Assembly: GCA_016928555.1 (NCBI GenBank)
Contig: JAFGKM010000051.1
Location: forward strand, 1 to 64,000
Direction of reading: 5' to 3'
Length of the DNA stretch: 64,000 nucleotides
DNA from: Candidatus Omnitrophota bacterium
Lineage (GTDB): Bacteria > Ratteibacteria > UBA8468 > B48-G9 > JAFGKM01
A program made the translations under genes and the position numbers. The notes beneath the pieces are model-generated. The model did not search any database, was not told the DNA's origin, and was given only the letters and a program-made list of their open reading frames with translations. Shown piece by piece: positions 8,935 to 17,458 of the stretch (position 1 is the first letter of the stretch; the number at the start of each line of letters is the position of its first letter).

Positions 8935-9542
8935 TTTCCCTCCAGAAAGTTTTTTAAGAAAAGGATGCCGGAATCGCCGCTTTTTTCGGGGTGAAACTGA
9001 ACACCCGCAATGTTTTCCCTCCTGACGGCTGAAACAAATTCGTTACCGTAAAAAGTTTCCCCGATTATAACCCTTCTGTTTTCGGGAGCGGGATAGTACG
9101 AATGTGCAAAATAAAAATATTCGCAGTCAGGGATGTTTTTGAAAAGAGTTTCGCCGGGGGATGAGATTTTCACTCTGTTCCATCCCATGTGGGGAATCCT
9201 GAAAGCCCTGTCTGCAAAACTGAATTTTTTTACGCCTCCCTTTATCAAGCCGAAGCCGCCGCAGCTGCCTTCTTCGCTGTGGGAAAAAAGAAGCTGTAGC
9301 CCCAGGCATATTCCGAGGAAAGGCTTACCTTCTTTTATTCCGGTTATGAGAGGCTCGATTATTCCGGATTCAGTCAGGCTTTTCATGCCGTCGGCAAAAG
9401 CGCCCACTCCGGGGAGGATGACAATAGCCGCTTTCTTCAGGTCTGCCGCTTTTTCTATGACAAACGGCTCTTCGCCGCAGGTTTTCACTGCCGTAAAGAC
9501 GCTGTGGATATTGCCGGCTCCGTAATTTACTATCCCTGTCAT
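8922..9542 (-). CDS. hisH: Imidazole glycerol phosphate synthase, glutaminase subunit HisH
   Basis: This is the class I glutamine amidotransferase that feeds ammonia to HisF. With the start at ATG 9542 ([11 protein letters not shown]) the protein is 206 residues, the usual length. The nucleophile Cys79 lies in FLGICLGLQ and the His184-Pro-Glu186 motif in GVQFHPEKS, so the triad is complete. An in-frame ATG at 9572 would add ten residues with no family counterpart, and neither start has a clear Shine-Dalgarno. It lies 74 bases after carB and overlaps hisF. Its intact triad is a useful contrast to the dead glutaminase domain of CarA two genes upstream. Confidence 0.95.
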   Translation of the reverse strand: MTGIVNYGAGNIHSVFTAVKTCGEEPFVIEKAADLKKAAIVILPGVGAFADGMKSLTESGIIEPLITGIKEGKPFLGICLGLQLLFSHSEEGSCGGFGLIKGGVKKFSFADRAFRIPHMGWNRVKISSPGETLFKNIPDCEYFYFAHSYYPAPENRRVIIGETFYGNEFVSAVRRENIAGVQFHPEKSGDSGILFLKNFLEGKWLR

Positions 9543-9568
9543 GGTAGTTATGAAAATTTCAGTTATAT

Positions 9569-9583
9569 GCAAACTTCGTTTGC
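9569..9583. repeat. Small perfect inverted repeat between carB and hisH
   Basis: GCAAAC-TTC-GTTTGC forms a six-base-pair stem with a three-base loop in the 73-base gap between carB and hisH. It has no following T-run in either direction, so it is not a convincing terminator. It may be a remnant of a repeat or an RNA-processing site. Confidence 0.4.
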
Positions 9584-9615
9584 GCTATACTTTGTTAGAA
9601 ATGGAATTAATACAG

Positions 9616-12600
9616 TTATTTATTTAAGTCTGCGTGATATTCCTGGAGACTTTTTACGCTGATTTTGTTTTCTTTCAGTTTTTTTATCGCAACCATTGTG
9701 GCTTTTGCCCCTGGAATTGTCGTTATAAGGGGAATATTTCTGTTTACGGCGATGTCTCTTATGGAAATGATGTCTTTTTTCGGCTTTTTGCCGGAAGGGG
9801 TGTTGATTATGATTGAAATCTGGTTGTTCTTCATGAAATCAACGACGTTCGGACGTTCTCCCTCGTAAACCTTGGGTATTATTCTTGCCGTTACGCCGTT
9901 CTCGTTAAGGATTTTGCCTGTTCCTGAACTTGCGAGAATCTCAAATCCTATGTCCTGGAAGCCTTTTGCTATGGCAACTACGGCTTTTTTGTCCTTGTCT
10001 TTTACGCTTATGAAGATTGTTCCGGAAACCGGAAGTTTCTGCCCCGCGGCGATCTGGCTTTTAGCGTATGCCATCTCAAAGGTTTTGTCCATTCCTATAA
10101 CCTCTCCGGTTGAACGCATCTCCGGTCCCAGAACCGCGTCTACTCCGGGGAATCTATTGAACGGGAAAACGGATTCTTTCACCGCAAAATAGTTGACGGA
10201 TATTTCTTTTGTGAATCCGAGTTCCTCAAGTTTTTTCCCCGTCATTATCTTCGTGGCGAGCTTGGCGAGGGGGACGGCTATCACCTTGCTTATGAAGGGG
10301 ATGGTTCTCGATGCCCTCGGATTGACCTCCAGCACGTATACCTTGCTGTTTTTGACGGCATACTGGACGTTTATGAGACCCTTGATTTTCAGCTCGAGGG
10401 CGAGTTTTTTTGTCGCTGTTTCAATCTCTTTCACGATTTTTTTGTCGAGACTGTATGTGGGAAGAACCATGGCGCTGTCGCCTGAGTGCACGCCCGCTTC
10501 TTCTATGTGCTCCATAATGCCGCCTATGACGCACTCTTCACCGTCGCATATGGCATCTGCATCCACCTCTATGGCGTCCTCAAGAAATTTGTCTATAAGG
10601 ACAGGCCTTTCCTGAGATACGTCCACGGCTTTTTGCATGAACGATTCAAGCGTTTCCCTGTCATATACTATTTCCATCGCCCTGCCTCCAAGGACATAGG
10701 ATGGCCTTACAAGAACGGGGTAGCCGATTTTTTCTGCTATTGCCGCCGCCTGCTCAAAGGATGTTGCCGTCCCGTTGGGCGTCTGTTTTAACGAGAGTTT
10801 TTCAAGCAGCTGCCGGAAGAGCTCCCTGTCTTCGGCGGCGTCAATGGCCTCGGGGCTTGTTCCGAGTATGTTGATTCCTTCTTTCTGCAGGGGGATGGCA
10901 AGGTTTAAGGGGGTCTGCCCTCCGAACTGGAGAATCACGCCTATGGGTTTCTCTTTTTCCACTATATTGAGCACGTCTTCAACGGTGATAGGTTCAAAAT
11001 AAAGCCTGTCCGACGTATCGTAATCCGTGCTTACGGTTTCAGGGTTGCAGTTGACCATGATGCTTTCGTAGCCGTCTTCCCGCAGAGAGAATGAGGCGTG
11101 CACGCAGCAATAGTCGAATTCAATCCCCTGGCCTATGCGGTTAGGCCCTCCTCCCAAAATAACAACCTTTTTCTTTTTCCCCTGAACTGCTCCGGAGTCA
11201 TGTTTTTCATTGGAGGAATAATAGTAGGGTTTTTCCGCAGGATATTCGCCGCCAACGCTGTCAACCGGCTTGAATACGGATGCAATGTTCTCTTTTTTTC
11301 TTTTTTCCCTCACTTCTTTTTCGGAGGAGTTCATAATGAAGGATATCTGCCTGTCGGAAAAACCCGATTTTTTGGCTTTCTCCAGTATTCCCGCAGGCAG
11401 TGCGTTTACGCCTGAATACCTGTAAAGTTCTTTTTCCATTTCAATAATCCCTTTTATGTTGTGAAGAAACCACGGGTCAATTTTTGAAAGGCCGTAGATT
11501 TCATCAACGCTCATGCCTGCAAGCATCCCGTAGCGCAGGTAAAAGAGCCGTTCATCGTCCGGGACGGATATTTTTCTCGCTATAAGCTCTTTCTCTTCTC
11601 CCGTGAATTGATGGTTTATGTCCCAGACGTCTTTTTTATCCGAACCGAGTCCGTACCTGCCTGTTTCAAGGGACCGCAGTCCTTTCTGAAGGGCTTCCCT
11701 GAAGTTTCTGCCGATGGACATTGCTTCACCTACGGCTTTCATGGATGTTGAAATCGTTTTATCCGCCGCCGGAAATTTTTCAAATGTGAACCTCGGGATT
11801 TTAAAGACGCAGTAGTCAACGGTGGGCTCCGCAAAACAGGTTGTCTTTCCCGTTATCTGGTTGTCTATCTCTTCCAGCGTCAACCCTACGGCAAGCTTTG
11901 TCGCTATTCTCGCTATGGGGAAACCCGTGGCTTTTGAAGCAAGGGCGGAGCTTCTGGAAACCCTTGGGTTAACTTCAATTATAACCACCCCGCCGTCTTC
12001 GGGGTTCACGGCAAACTGTATGTTCGCGCCGCCTACAACGCCGATTTTTCTTATGATTTTCTTTGAGAGGTTCACAAGGTTTGCGTATTCTCTAAGGCTT
12101 AAGGTCTGGGCAGGCGCCACAACTATGCTGTCGCCGGTATGTATGCCCATGGGGTCTACGTTTTCCATGGATGTGACCATTATTACGCTGTCGGCGCTGT
12201 CTCTCATAACCTCAAATTCTATCTCTTTCCAGCCGAGGACGGATTGTTCTATCAGCACCTCGCTTATCGGACTCGTGTCCAGGCCGAATTCAAGCTTTTT
12301 TTCAAGCTCTTCAATGTTGTAGGCGACGGAGCCGCCCGTCCCTCCGAGAGTGTAAGCAGGCCTAAGAACCAAAGGGAATCCGAGCTTTTTCCCTATCTCA
12401 AGTCCGTCTTTGAGGTTGTAGGCGAGCGCGCTTGCGGGAACTTCTATGCCGAGTTCGGTCATTGCGTTTTTGAAAAGCTCCCTGTCTTCCGCCATGGCTA
12501 TCGCGGATATGTCCGCTCCGATTACCTCTACGCCGTATTTTTCAAGGACTCCCTCTCTTGAAAGGAAGGTTGCGAGATTCAGCCCCGTCTGGCCGCCGAG

Positions 12601-12867
12601 CGTGGGCAGAAGCGCGTCCGGACGCTCCTTTTCTATTATTTTTGCGAGGAGTTCAACCGTCAGAGGTTCAAGATAGGTTATGCCGGCCATTTCAGGGTCG
12701 GTCATAATAGTCGCCGGGTTGCTGTTCACCAGAAGCACCTCATACCCCTCTTCCTTCAGCGATTTGCATGCCTGCGAGCCGGAATAGTCAAATTCGCATG
12801 CCTGTCCTATTATAATAGGTCCGGAGCCAATAATCATTATTTTTTTAAGGTCTTTTCTGTGAGGCAT
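9616..12867 (-). CDS. carB: Carbamoyl phosphate synthase large subunit CarB
   Basis: This 1083-residue enzyme makes carbamoyl phosphate from bicarbonate, ammonia and two ATP for pyrimidine and arginine synthesis. It has the full two-fold layout. An N-terminal carboxyphosphate ATP-grasp half begins with [17 protein letters not shown], followed by an oligomerisation region around 400-550. A second carbamoyl phosphate ATP-grasp half begins with [15 protein letters not shown] near residue 566. A C-terminal MGS-like allosteric domain follows from about 940, with a phosphate-binding INTPSGK. I see no damage in either ATP site. It starts one base after carA. Because that CarA lacks a glutaminase triad, this subunit probably receives free ammonia or ammonia from another glutaminase; that is inference. 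Confidence 0.97.
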   Translation of the reverse strand: MPHRKDLKKIMIIGSGPIIIGQACEFDYSGSQACKSLKEEGYEVLLVNSNPATIMTDPEMAGITYLEPLTVELLAKIIEKERPDALLPTLGGQTGLNLATFLSREGVLEKYGVEVIGADISAIAMAEDRELFKNAMTELGIEVPASALAYNLKDGLEIGKKLGFPLVLRPAYTLGGTGGSVAYNIEELEKKLEFGLDTSPISEVLIEQSVLGWKEIEFEVMRDSADSVIMVTSMENVDPMGIHTGDSIVVAPAQTLSLREYANLVNLSKKIIRKIGVVGGANIQFAVNPEDGGVVIIEVNPRVSRSSALASKATGFPIARIATKLAVGLTLEEIDNQITGKTTCFAEPTVDYCVFKIPRFTFEKFPAADKTISTSMKAVGEAMSIGRNFREALQKGLRSLETGRYGLGSDKKDVWDINHQFTGEEKELIARKISVPDDERLFYLRYGMLAGMSVDEIYGLSKIDPWFLHNIKGIIEMEKELYRYSGVNALPAGILEKAKKSGFSDRQISFIMNSSEKEVREKRKKENIASVFKPVDSVGGEYPAEKPYYYSSNEKHDSGAVQGKKKKVVILGGGPNRIGQGIEFDYCCVHASFSLREDGYESIMVNCNPETVSTDYDTSDRLYFEPITVEDVLNIVEKEKPIGVILQFGGQTPLNLAIPLQKEGINILGTSPEAIDAAEDRELFRQLLEKLSLKQTPNGTATSFEQAAAIAEKIGYPVLVRPSYVLGGRAMEIVYDRETLESFMQKAVDVSQERPVLIDKFLEDAIEVDADAICDGEECVIGGIMEHIEEAGVHSGDSAMVLPTYSLDKKIVKEIETATKKLALELKIKGLINVQYAVKNSKVYVLEVNPRASRTIPFISKVIAVPLAKLATKIMTGKKLEELGFTKEISVNYFAVKESVFPFNRFPGVDAVLGPEMRSTGEVIGMDKTFEMAYAKSQIAAGQKLPVSGTIFISVKDKDKKAVVAIAKGFQDIGFEILASSGTGKILNENGVTARIIPKVYEGERPNVVDFMKNNQISIIINTPSGKKPKKDIISIRDIAVNRNIPLITTIPGAKATMVAIKKLKENKISVKSLQEYHADLNK

Positions 12868-12868
12868 T

Positions 12869-13894
12869 TTACCTTCCTTTTATCAGAGAGAAAAACTCTT
12901 TGAAATTGACATCCCGGGGCAGAAAGCTCGTAGACATCATCCTCATGTCCTCGTCATACTGCCCTTCCTCGGTATCATCGTTGATATTGACAAACCTTGC
13001 CGTTTTACCCGCAGATTTCTTTTCAAGGGACAGGCTGTGGCTTTGTTCCGTTATACAGCACCTGTTTTCCTTTGTGTCCGAGACAGGATGGTTTATGCCG
13101 TAATGATTCAGAATATCCCCGGAGATTTTTCTCCCCGAGGCAATGCCGGCGGCAAGATGCCCCGTCCCTGCTCCGAAAACGGGTATCCTGCCGAGGAATT
13201 TTTTTATAACTGAGGCGGCCTCCTCTATGACGGCCGGGTTTTCGGGTCCGGATGTGACGTATATTCCCGAGGCGCCGGCCATTATCTCGTCTCTTTCCGG
13301 CGCGCCCGGCGGGAAAAAAATCCAGTCAAACTCGGAATTTTTCAGCGCCGCGGTTTCGCTTTTCTTTACGCCGAGGTTGATGACGGCTATGTAAGGTCTG
13401 CCGGTTTTGAGAATATCCTGTTTCGTTTTGACCTGGGCGCAGGCAATGCCGGAGTTCTTCTTCATTTCTTTGAGAACCTTTTCGGTTTCAATGTCTGCCG
13501 GAGCGATTCCTGCCGCCATTCCCCTCCTGTTCCGTATTATCGCAGTCAGGTACTGCGTATCGGAACCTTCAAGCATTGATACGGGCTTGTCCTTCAGAAA
13601 ATCTGCCAGAGAACATTGCGCCCTGAAGTTGCTGTAAATCTCGCTGTATTCCGAGATTATCACCGCCGAGGGAAAAACCTCTTCCGTTTCCGTGTCCTCA
13701 TAGTTTATGCCGTAATTTCCTATGAGAGGATAAGTAAAACAGACTATTTTGCCGGAGTACTCAGGGGAGGTCAGAACTTTTTCGTATCCCACGACGCGGG
13801 TGTCGAAAACCAGCCTTCCCGTTTTAACGCCTTTTCCGGAAATAATAGTCCCTTCAAAAATTTCCCCGGTTTCAAGAACAATTTTGCCTTTCAT
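12869..13894 (-). CDS. carA: Carbamoyl phosphate synthase small subunit CarA with inactivated glutaminase site
   Basis: This 341-residue CarA homologue is slightly shorter than the usual 360-380. The N-terminal CarA-specific domain is recognisable: [19 protein letters not shown] (26-44), [10 protein letters not shown] (53-62) and SNFRA (88-92). The C-terminal class I glutaminase fold is present but its active site is gone. The nucleophile elbow, normally G-x-C-x-G-H-Q, reads GAGTGHL (241-247), with Gly243 for Cys. The oxyanion loop, usually GPGDP, reads PPGAPE (205-210). The terminal FHPE is replaced by FLPR (324-327), so both His and Glu are missing. The reading frame is intact, with 4 bases to purF and 1 base to carB, so it is not a simple pseudogene. 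It probably serves as a structural or regulatory partner of CarB with ammonia as nitrogen source. Confidence 0.93.
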   Translation of the reverse strand: MKGKIVLETGEIFEGTIISGKGVKTGRLVFDTRVVGYEKVLTSPEYSGKIVCFTYPLIGNYGINYEDTETEEVFPSAVIISEYSEIYSNFRAQCSLADFLKDKPVSMLEGSDTQYLTAIIRNRRGMAAGIAPADIETEKVLKEMKKNSGIACAQVKTKQDILKTGRPYIAVINLGVKKSETAALKNSEFDWIFFPPGAPERDEIMAGASGIYVTSGPENPAVIEEAASVIKKFLGRIPVFGAGTGHLAAGIASGRKISGDILNHYGINHPVSDTKENRCCITEQSHSLSLEKKSAGKTARFVNINDDTEEGQYDEDMRMMSTSFLPRDVNFKEFFSLIKGR

Positions 13895-13898
13895 GATG

Positions 13899-15233
13899 TT
13901 ATAATTCCCTCTCTTTATCTTTTATCCTCTTTCCCGTAAAGCAGGAAAGGCATAGATGGTTTGCGGGCAGTCCTACTGCGCCTATGAAATCTTCAAGAGA
14001 GTTGTATCTCAGGGTATCGGCGCCTATCTTTTCCCGTATGCCCTCAAGAGAAAGCCTTTTGGCCGCAAGCTCCCTGTAAGAGCGGGTGGAGATGCCGTAG
14101 AAACACGGCGCTATGAGCGGAGGACAGGCTATTCTCACATGGACCTCTTTTGCTCCCGCATGCTTGAGTTCCATGACTTTGAACTGTATCTGCGTCCCTC
14201 TTACGATGGAATCGTCGCACAGGACTATCCTTTTCCCCTTGACGTTTTCTTTTATTACCGACAGTTTTATGCGGGCCTCCTCGTCCCTGCTTTCCTGTGT
14301 GTGCCTGGTATAGCTTCTGCTGGCGAACCTGTCCAGAAGAAAAACCTCCTGGTAAGGTATTTTTGACTCCTTGTGGTAGCCCAGTGCGCATCCTATGCCG
14401 GACATCGGGACCGGCGCAACTATGTCGGCCTCAATTTTTCCGTCTTTTTTCGCAAGCCTTGAACCGAAGTTTTCGCGGACCCTTATAACTGGTATGCCTT
14501 CAATTATAGAGTCGGTGGAGGCTATGTATGCCCATTCAAAAGCGCAGAATGCGGGATGCCCGTTTTTTACTCTGGCAAGAGTTTTTACGCCGTCTTTATT
14601 TATGAAGACGATTTCTCCCGGTTCAACGTCCCTGTGCAATTCCAAGCCCAGCAGGTCAAACGGCCTTGATTCGGACGAAACGGCAAACCGGTTTTTCCCT
14701 TTTCCAAGTATCAGCGGTTTGAAGCCGTAAGGGTCCCTTGCGGCATAAATGCCGCTTTTTGTGAGAATGACAAGACTGTAGGCGCCTTTAACTTTACTGC
14801 TCAGATTTGCTATCCCCGTAAGAAAGTCCTTTTCATAGGAGATTAATTTGCCGAGAAGTTCAATATCCGTTTCGCTGTTGAAAGAATGGCCTTTCTCTTT
14901 CAGCCCGGCTCTCAGCTTCTTTCCGTTCATTATGTTGCCGCTGAACGCTATTGCGAATTTTCCCATGCGGGATATTAAAAAAATGGGCTGGCGTTCTTTT
15001 AAGCTGACGTGCCCTATTCCCGAGAAGCCTTTCAGGCAGCGGATTTCATCTTCCGAAAAGGTATGCCTTACAAAACCCTTGTGGGTTGTAAGATAGATGT
15101 TCCCGGAACGGGTGGCTATTCCGCAGTATCTCTGTCCGCGGTGCTGAAGCTTGAAGATTCCGTAATAAACGTCTTTGGCCGCATTTTCCCTGCCGGCATT
15201 GTACAAACCGAAAATTCCGCAGTTCTCATCCAT
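13899..15233 (-). CDS. purF: Amidophosphoribosyltransferase PurF, Fe-S type with propeptide
   Basis: This 444-residue enzyme catalyses the first committed step of purine synthesis, making phosphoribosylamine from PRPP and glutamine. The N-terminal nucleophile is Cys5 after the short propeptide MDEN, as in the Bacillus-type enzyme where the propeptide is removed. The PRPP loop VLCDDSIVRGTQ lies at 337-348. Cys230, Cys377, Cys428 and Cys431 match the pattern that holds a 4Fe-4S cluster in the Bacillus enzyme. The glutaminase part therefore looks functional. It follows guaA by 18 bases and precedes carA by 4. No Shine-Dalgarno is evident before the ATG at 15233. Confidence 0.96.
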   Translation of the reverse strand: MDENCGIFGLYNAGRENAAKDVYYGIFKLQHRGQRYCGIATRSGNIYLTTHKGFVRHTFSEDEIRCLKGFSGIGHVSLKERQPIFLISRMGKFAIAFSGNIMNGKKLRAGLKEKGHSFNSETDIELLGKLISYEKDFLTGIANLSSKVKGAYSLVILTKSGIYAARDPYGFKPLILGKGKNRFAVSSESRPFDLLGLELHRDVEPGEIVFINKDGVKTLARVKNGHPAFCAFEWAYIASTDSIIEGIPVIRVRENFGSRLAKKDGKIEADIVAPVPMSGIGCALGYHKESKIPYQEVFLLDRFASRSYTRHTQESRDEEARIKLSVIKENVKGKRIVLCDDSIVRGTQIQFKVMELKHAGAKEVHVRIACPPLIAPCFYGISTRSYRELAAKRLSLEGIREKIGADTLRYNSLEDFIGAVGLPANHLCLSCFTGKRIKDKEREL

Positions 15234-15251
15234 TGTGAATTTTTCAGATTA

Positions 15252-16190
15252 TTAAATGTATTCTATGGTGCTGGGTGGTTTCGGCGTTATGTCGTAAACG
15301 ACTTTGACGACTTCCGGGACTTCTTCCAGAATCCTGTCGCGTATCTTGTAAAGAACGGGCCACGGAATCTTTGACGGCTGCGCCGTAAGCGCGTCTTTGG
15401 AATTAACGGCCCTCACGGCGATAATATCTCCGTAGACTCTTTTACCGTTTACCATTCCGGTGGCTCTGTCCGACATAAGAACGGCAAGAACCTGGAATAT
15501 GCTCTCGCCCGTTATGGCAGTTTCCACGATTTTGGTAGCCTTGCGGACTTTTTCAACCCGTTCGGGAGTAACCTCGCCTATTATCCTGGTAGCCAGCCCG
15601 GGGCCGGGAAACGGTTTTCTGTCGGCGAATTTTTTTGGCATGCCGAGTTTTTTTGCGACTTCACGGACCTGATGTTTATATATTTCCCTCAACGGCTCAA
15701 CTATTTTTAATCCGAAATGCGCCGGGTTTATTCCTATCTGCGAGAGCACGTTGTGCTGTGTTTTTATTCCTTTCTGCGTTTCGGCTATGTCCGCGGCTAT
15801 GGTCCCCTGTATGAGGAAATCCACGGAATAGCTCTTGACCGCCTGTCCGAGGGTTTTATAGAAGAGGTCCCGGAAAACTATCCTTTTTTCCTCTGGGTCG
15901 GTCTTGCCTTTTAAGCCATCAAAAAACTTGTCTTTGACATCCCATATCTGCAGTTCAATGCCCGCGTTATCAAAAAACTTCCGTATCTCTTCAGGCTCTC
16001 CCTCCCTCATGAGCCCGTCGTCGAGAAAAAGCACTATGATGTTGCCGCCGAGGGCTTTTCTGGCAAGCATGGCGCACGTCATGCTGTCGACTCCTCCCGA
16101 AACGGCTATAAGCGTCCTTTTTGTCCTGCTGATTTTTTTCTGAAGCTCTTCGGTTTTCTGGTTGATGAATTTTACGGCCGCAAAACTCAT
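15252..16190 (-). CDS. guaA: GMP synthase, ATP-pyrophosphatase subunit only (GuaAb type)
   Basis: This 312-residue protein holds only the synthetase half of GMP synthase, which adenylates XMP and replaces the AMP with ammonia. The PP-loop SGGVDS is at 31-36 and the C-terminal dimerisation domain ends in the usual TPKPPSTIEYI-type tail. The usual bacterial protein is about 510 residues with an N-terminal glutaminase; that domain is absent here, as in archaeal two-subunit GMP synthases. No matching small glutaminase gene is next to it. The start has a strong AAAGGAGAA ribosome binding site. It is the first gene of the operon guaA-purF-carA-carB-hisH-hisF. Confidence 0.94.
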   Translation of the reverse strand: MSFAAVKFINQKTEELQKKISRTKRTLIAVSGGVDSMTCAMLARKALGGNIIVLFLDDGLMREGEPEEIRKFFDNAGIELQIWDVKDKFFDGLKGKTDPEEKRIVFRDLFYKTLGQAVKSYSVDFLIQGTIAADIAETQKGIKTQHNVLSQIGINPAHFGLKIVEPLREIYKHQVREVAKKLGMPKKFADRKPFPGPGLATRIIGEVTPERVEKVRKATKIVETAITGESIFQVLAVLMSDRATGMVNGKRVYGDIIAVRAVNSKDALTAQPSKIPWPVLYKIRDRILEEVPEVVKVVYDITPKPPSTIEYI

Positions 16191-16210
16191 GTTATTCTCC
16201 TTTACATTTA

Positions 16211-16296
16211 AGCGTATGGCGTATAGCGTTTAGCGTATAGTTAAAAGCTTTTAAGCTTCTAATTGTATTTTCTATGCGCTGTACGCTATCCGCTGT
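16211..16296. repeat. Palindromic intergenic repeat, family B (GCGTATAGCG type)
   Basis: The left arm is a run of near-repeats built from GCGTATAGCG and TAGCGTATAG, and the right arm carries the reverse form (CTATGCGCTGTACGCTATCC). The spacer is TTAAAAGCTTTTAA, itself a palindrome. The same sequence type occurs at 35883-35983. It lies in the 5' leader of the guaA operon, between the promoter and the ribosome binding site, so the leader RNA should fold into a long hairpin. Confidence 0.75.
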
Positions 16297-16356
16297 TTTT
16301 ATAAGGGGTTTCGTTTTATCAGCTTAGTTTCTCCATGGGGCGTTCTTTAAAGATTA

Positions 16357-16386
16357 ATTATAACATTCATGGAAACAGCGCGTCAA
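16357..16386 (-). promoter_or_regulatory. Probable sigma-70 promoter of the guaA-purF-carAB-hisHF operon
   Basis: On the minus strand TTGACG (16381-16386) is followed after 18 bases by a perfect TATAAT (16357-16362). It overlaps the 3' end of lpxK and predicts a leader of about 160 bases that contains the family B palindrome. It was read by eye from consensus matches only. Confidence 0.6.
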
Positions 16387-17458
16387 AACCTTTTTTTCCT
16401 CCCGACAAATCCGTAAGAACGGCGTTAATCTTCAAATAAAAAAGAGGAATACCCTCGGGAAATTTCCCTTCCAGCTTGACATAATCCTTTTCAGTCGCAA
16501 CTATATAATCCGTTTTCTTTCTCATGAACAGGCCGGTCAATTCGGCAATGTCAAAATCCCTGTAATTGAAGTGGTCCGGATATGCGGCCGCATATATTCT
16601 GTCAGGCGACAATTTGAAAAGAAGATGGAAAAAATTCATGGGGTTACCTATTCCCGCCGCCGCAATAATCCTTTTTCCGCAGACTGAAGAGGCGGGAATT
16701 TCAATTTCGGAATTTTTCAGGCACTCAATCTCATAATCCATGACAAATACGGGCCTTTTGAACCGGTCAAGGTAAGATACAAGCGTTTTTCTCTCCTTCT
16801 CTCCTGCCATATACGGGTGCGTAAGCACAAAAACGTCCGCTCTTTTCAGTGAACCGAGCGGTTCTCTGAGCATCCCCGAAGGGATAACCCTTTTATTGTC
16901 AAAGGGGTTTGACATATCCAGCAAGAGAATGTCAGCATCCCTGTATATTCGGCGGGAATGGAATCCGTCGTCTATCACGGCCGTATCGCCGGGCCTATTC
17001 ATCTTTTCTTCCAGTTTTTTTATCTCCGCTGGATTTTTTGAGGCCAAATACAGTCCCGGGAAATTTCTGCCCATCATCCGGATTTCGTCGGCAGTTCTGG
17101 AAGAAGGCGCCGCCCCGGATGATAAAACGGCAATCCTGCGCCCTTTTTCCCTCAAGGTTTTGACCATGCCCATCACCATAGGCGTTTTTCCCGTACCGCC
17201 GGAAACAATGTTGCCTGCGCTTATGACCGAAAAACCGAATTTTTCAGGGGTAGTAAAAAGTCTCTTAAGGAAAATTGACGCAAGATAAAAAAGGGTGAAA
17301 GGAAGCAGGTATGCCGAAAGAATTTTAAAAAACAGCGATTTTCTGCGGAACAGGAACCTTCTATAGAAAAAATTAAAAAAGGGTCTGCTCGTTCTCAGAG
17401 ACGCGGTTTCCAAGAGGTATTTCAACTTTTCCGAATTCTCCATCGTATCCAGGTACAA
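16367..17458 (-). CDS. lpxK: Tetraacyldisaccharide 4'-kinase LpxK
   Basis: The 363-residue protein phosphorylates the 4' position of the lipid A disaccharide, an inner-membrane step of LPS synthesis. The distinctive glycine-rich P-loop SAGNIVSGGTGKTP (80-93) is present, preceded by a hydrophobic membrane segment (about 44-64). AVIDDGFHSRRIYRD (about 159-173) and VATEKDYVKLEG near the C-terminus are typical LpxK segments. The N-terminus overlaps the endonuclease Q gene by 86 bases; the ATG at 17443 (MENSEK) is an alternative start. It is the last gene of its operon. Together with kdsA/D/C it shows that this organism makes Kdo-lipid A. Confidence 0.94.
   Translation of the reverse strand: MYLDTMENSEKLKYLLETASLRTSRPFFNFFYRRFLFRRKSLFFKILSAYLLPFTLFYLASIFLKRLFTTPEKFGFSVISAGNIVSGGTGKTPMVMGMVKTLREKGRRIAVLSSGAAPSSRTADEIRMMGRNFPGLYLASKNPAEIKKLEEKMNRPGDTAVIDDGFHSRRIYRDADILLLDMSNPFDNKRVIPSGMLREPLGSLKRADVFVLTHPYMAGEKERKTLVSYLDRFKRPVFVMDYEIECLKNSEIEIPASSVCGKRIIAAAGIGNPMNFFHLLFKLSPDRIYAAAYPDHFNYRDFDIAELTGLFMRKKTDYIVATEKDYVKLEGKFPEGIPLFYLKINAVLTDLSGGKKGFDALFP

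Noticed and set aside
9569-9583. Hairpin between carB and hisH as an intrinsic terminator
   Set aside because: The stem is only six base pairs and there is no T-run on either strand.
12869-13894. CarA as a decayed pseudogene
   Set aside because: There is no stop or frameshift, the N-terminal domain is well kept, and gaps to purF and carB are 4 and 1 bases. The loss is confined to catalytic positions, so a functional non-glutaminase CarA is more likely, though relatives must be checked.
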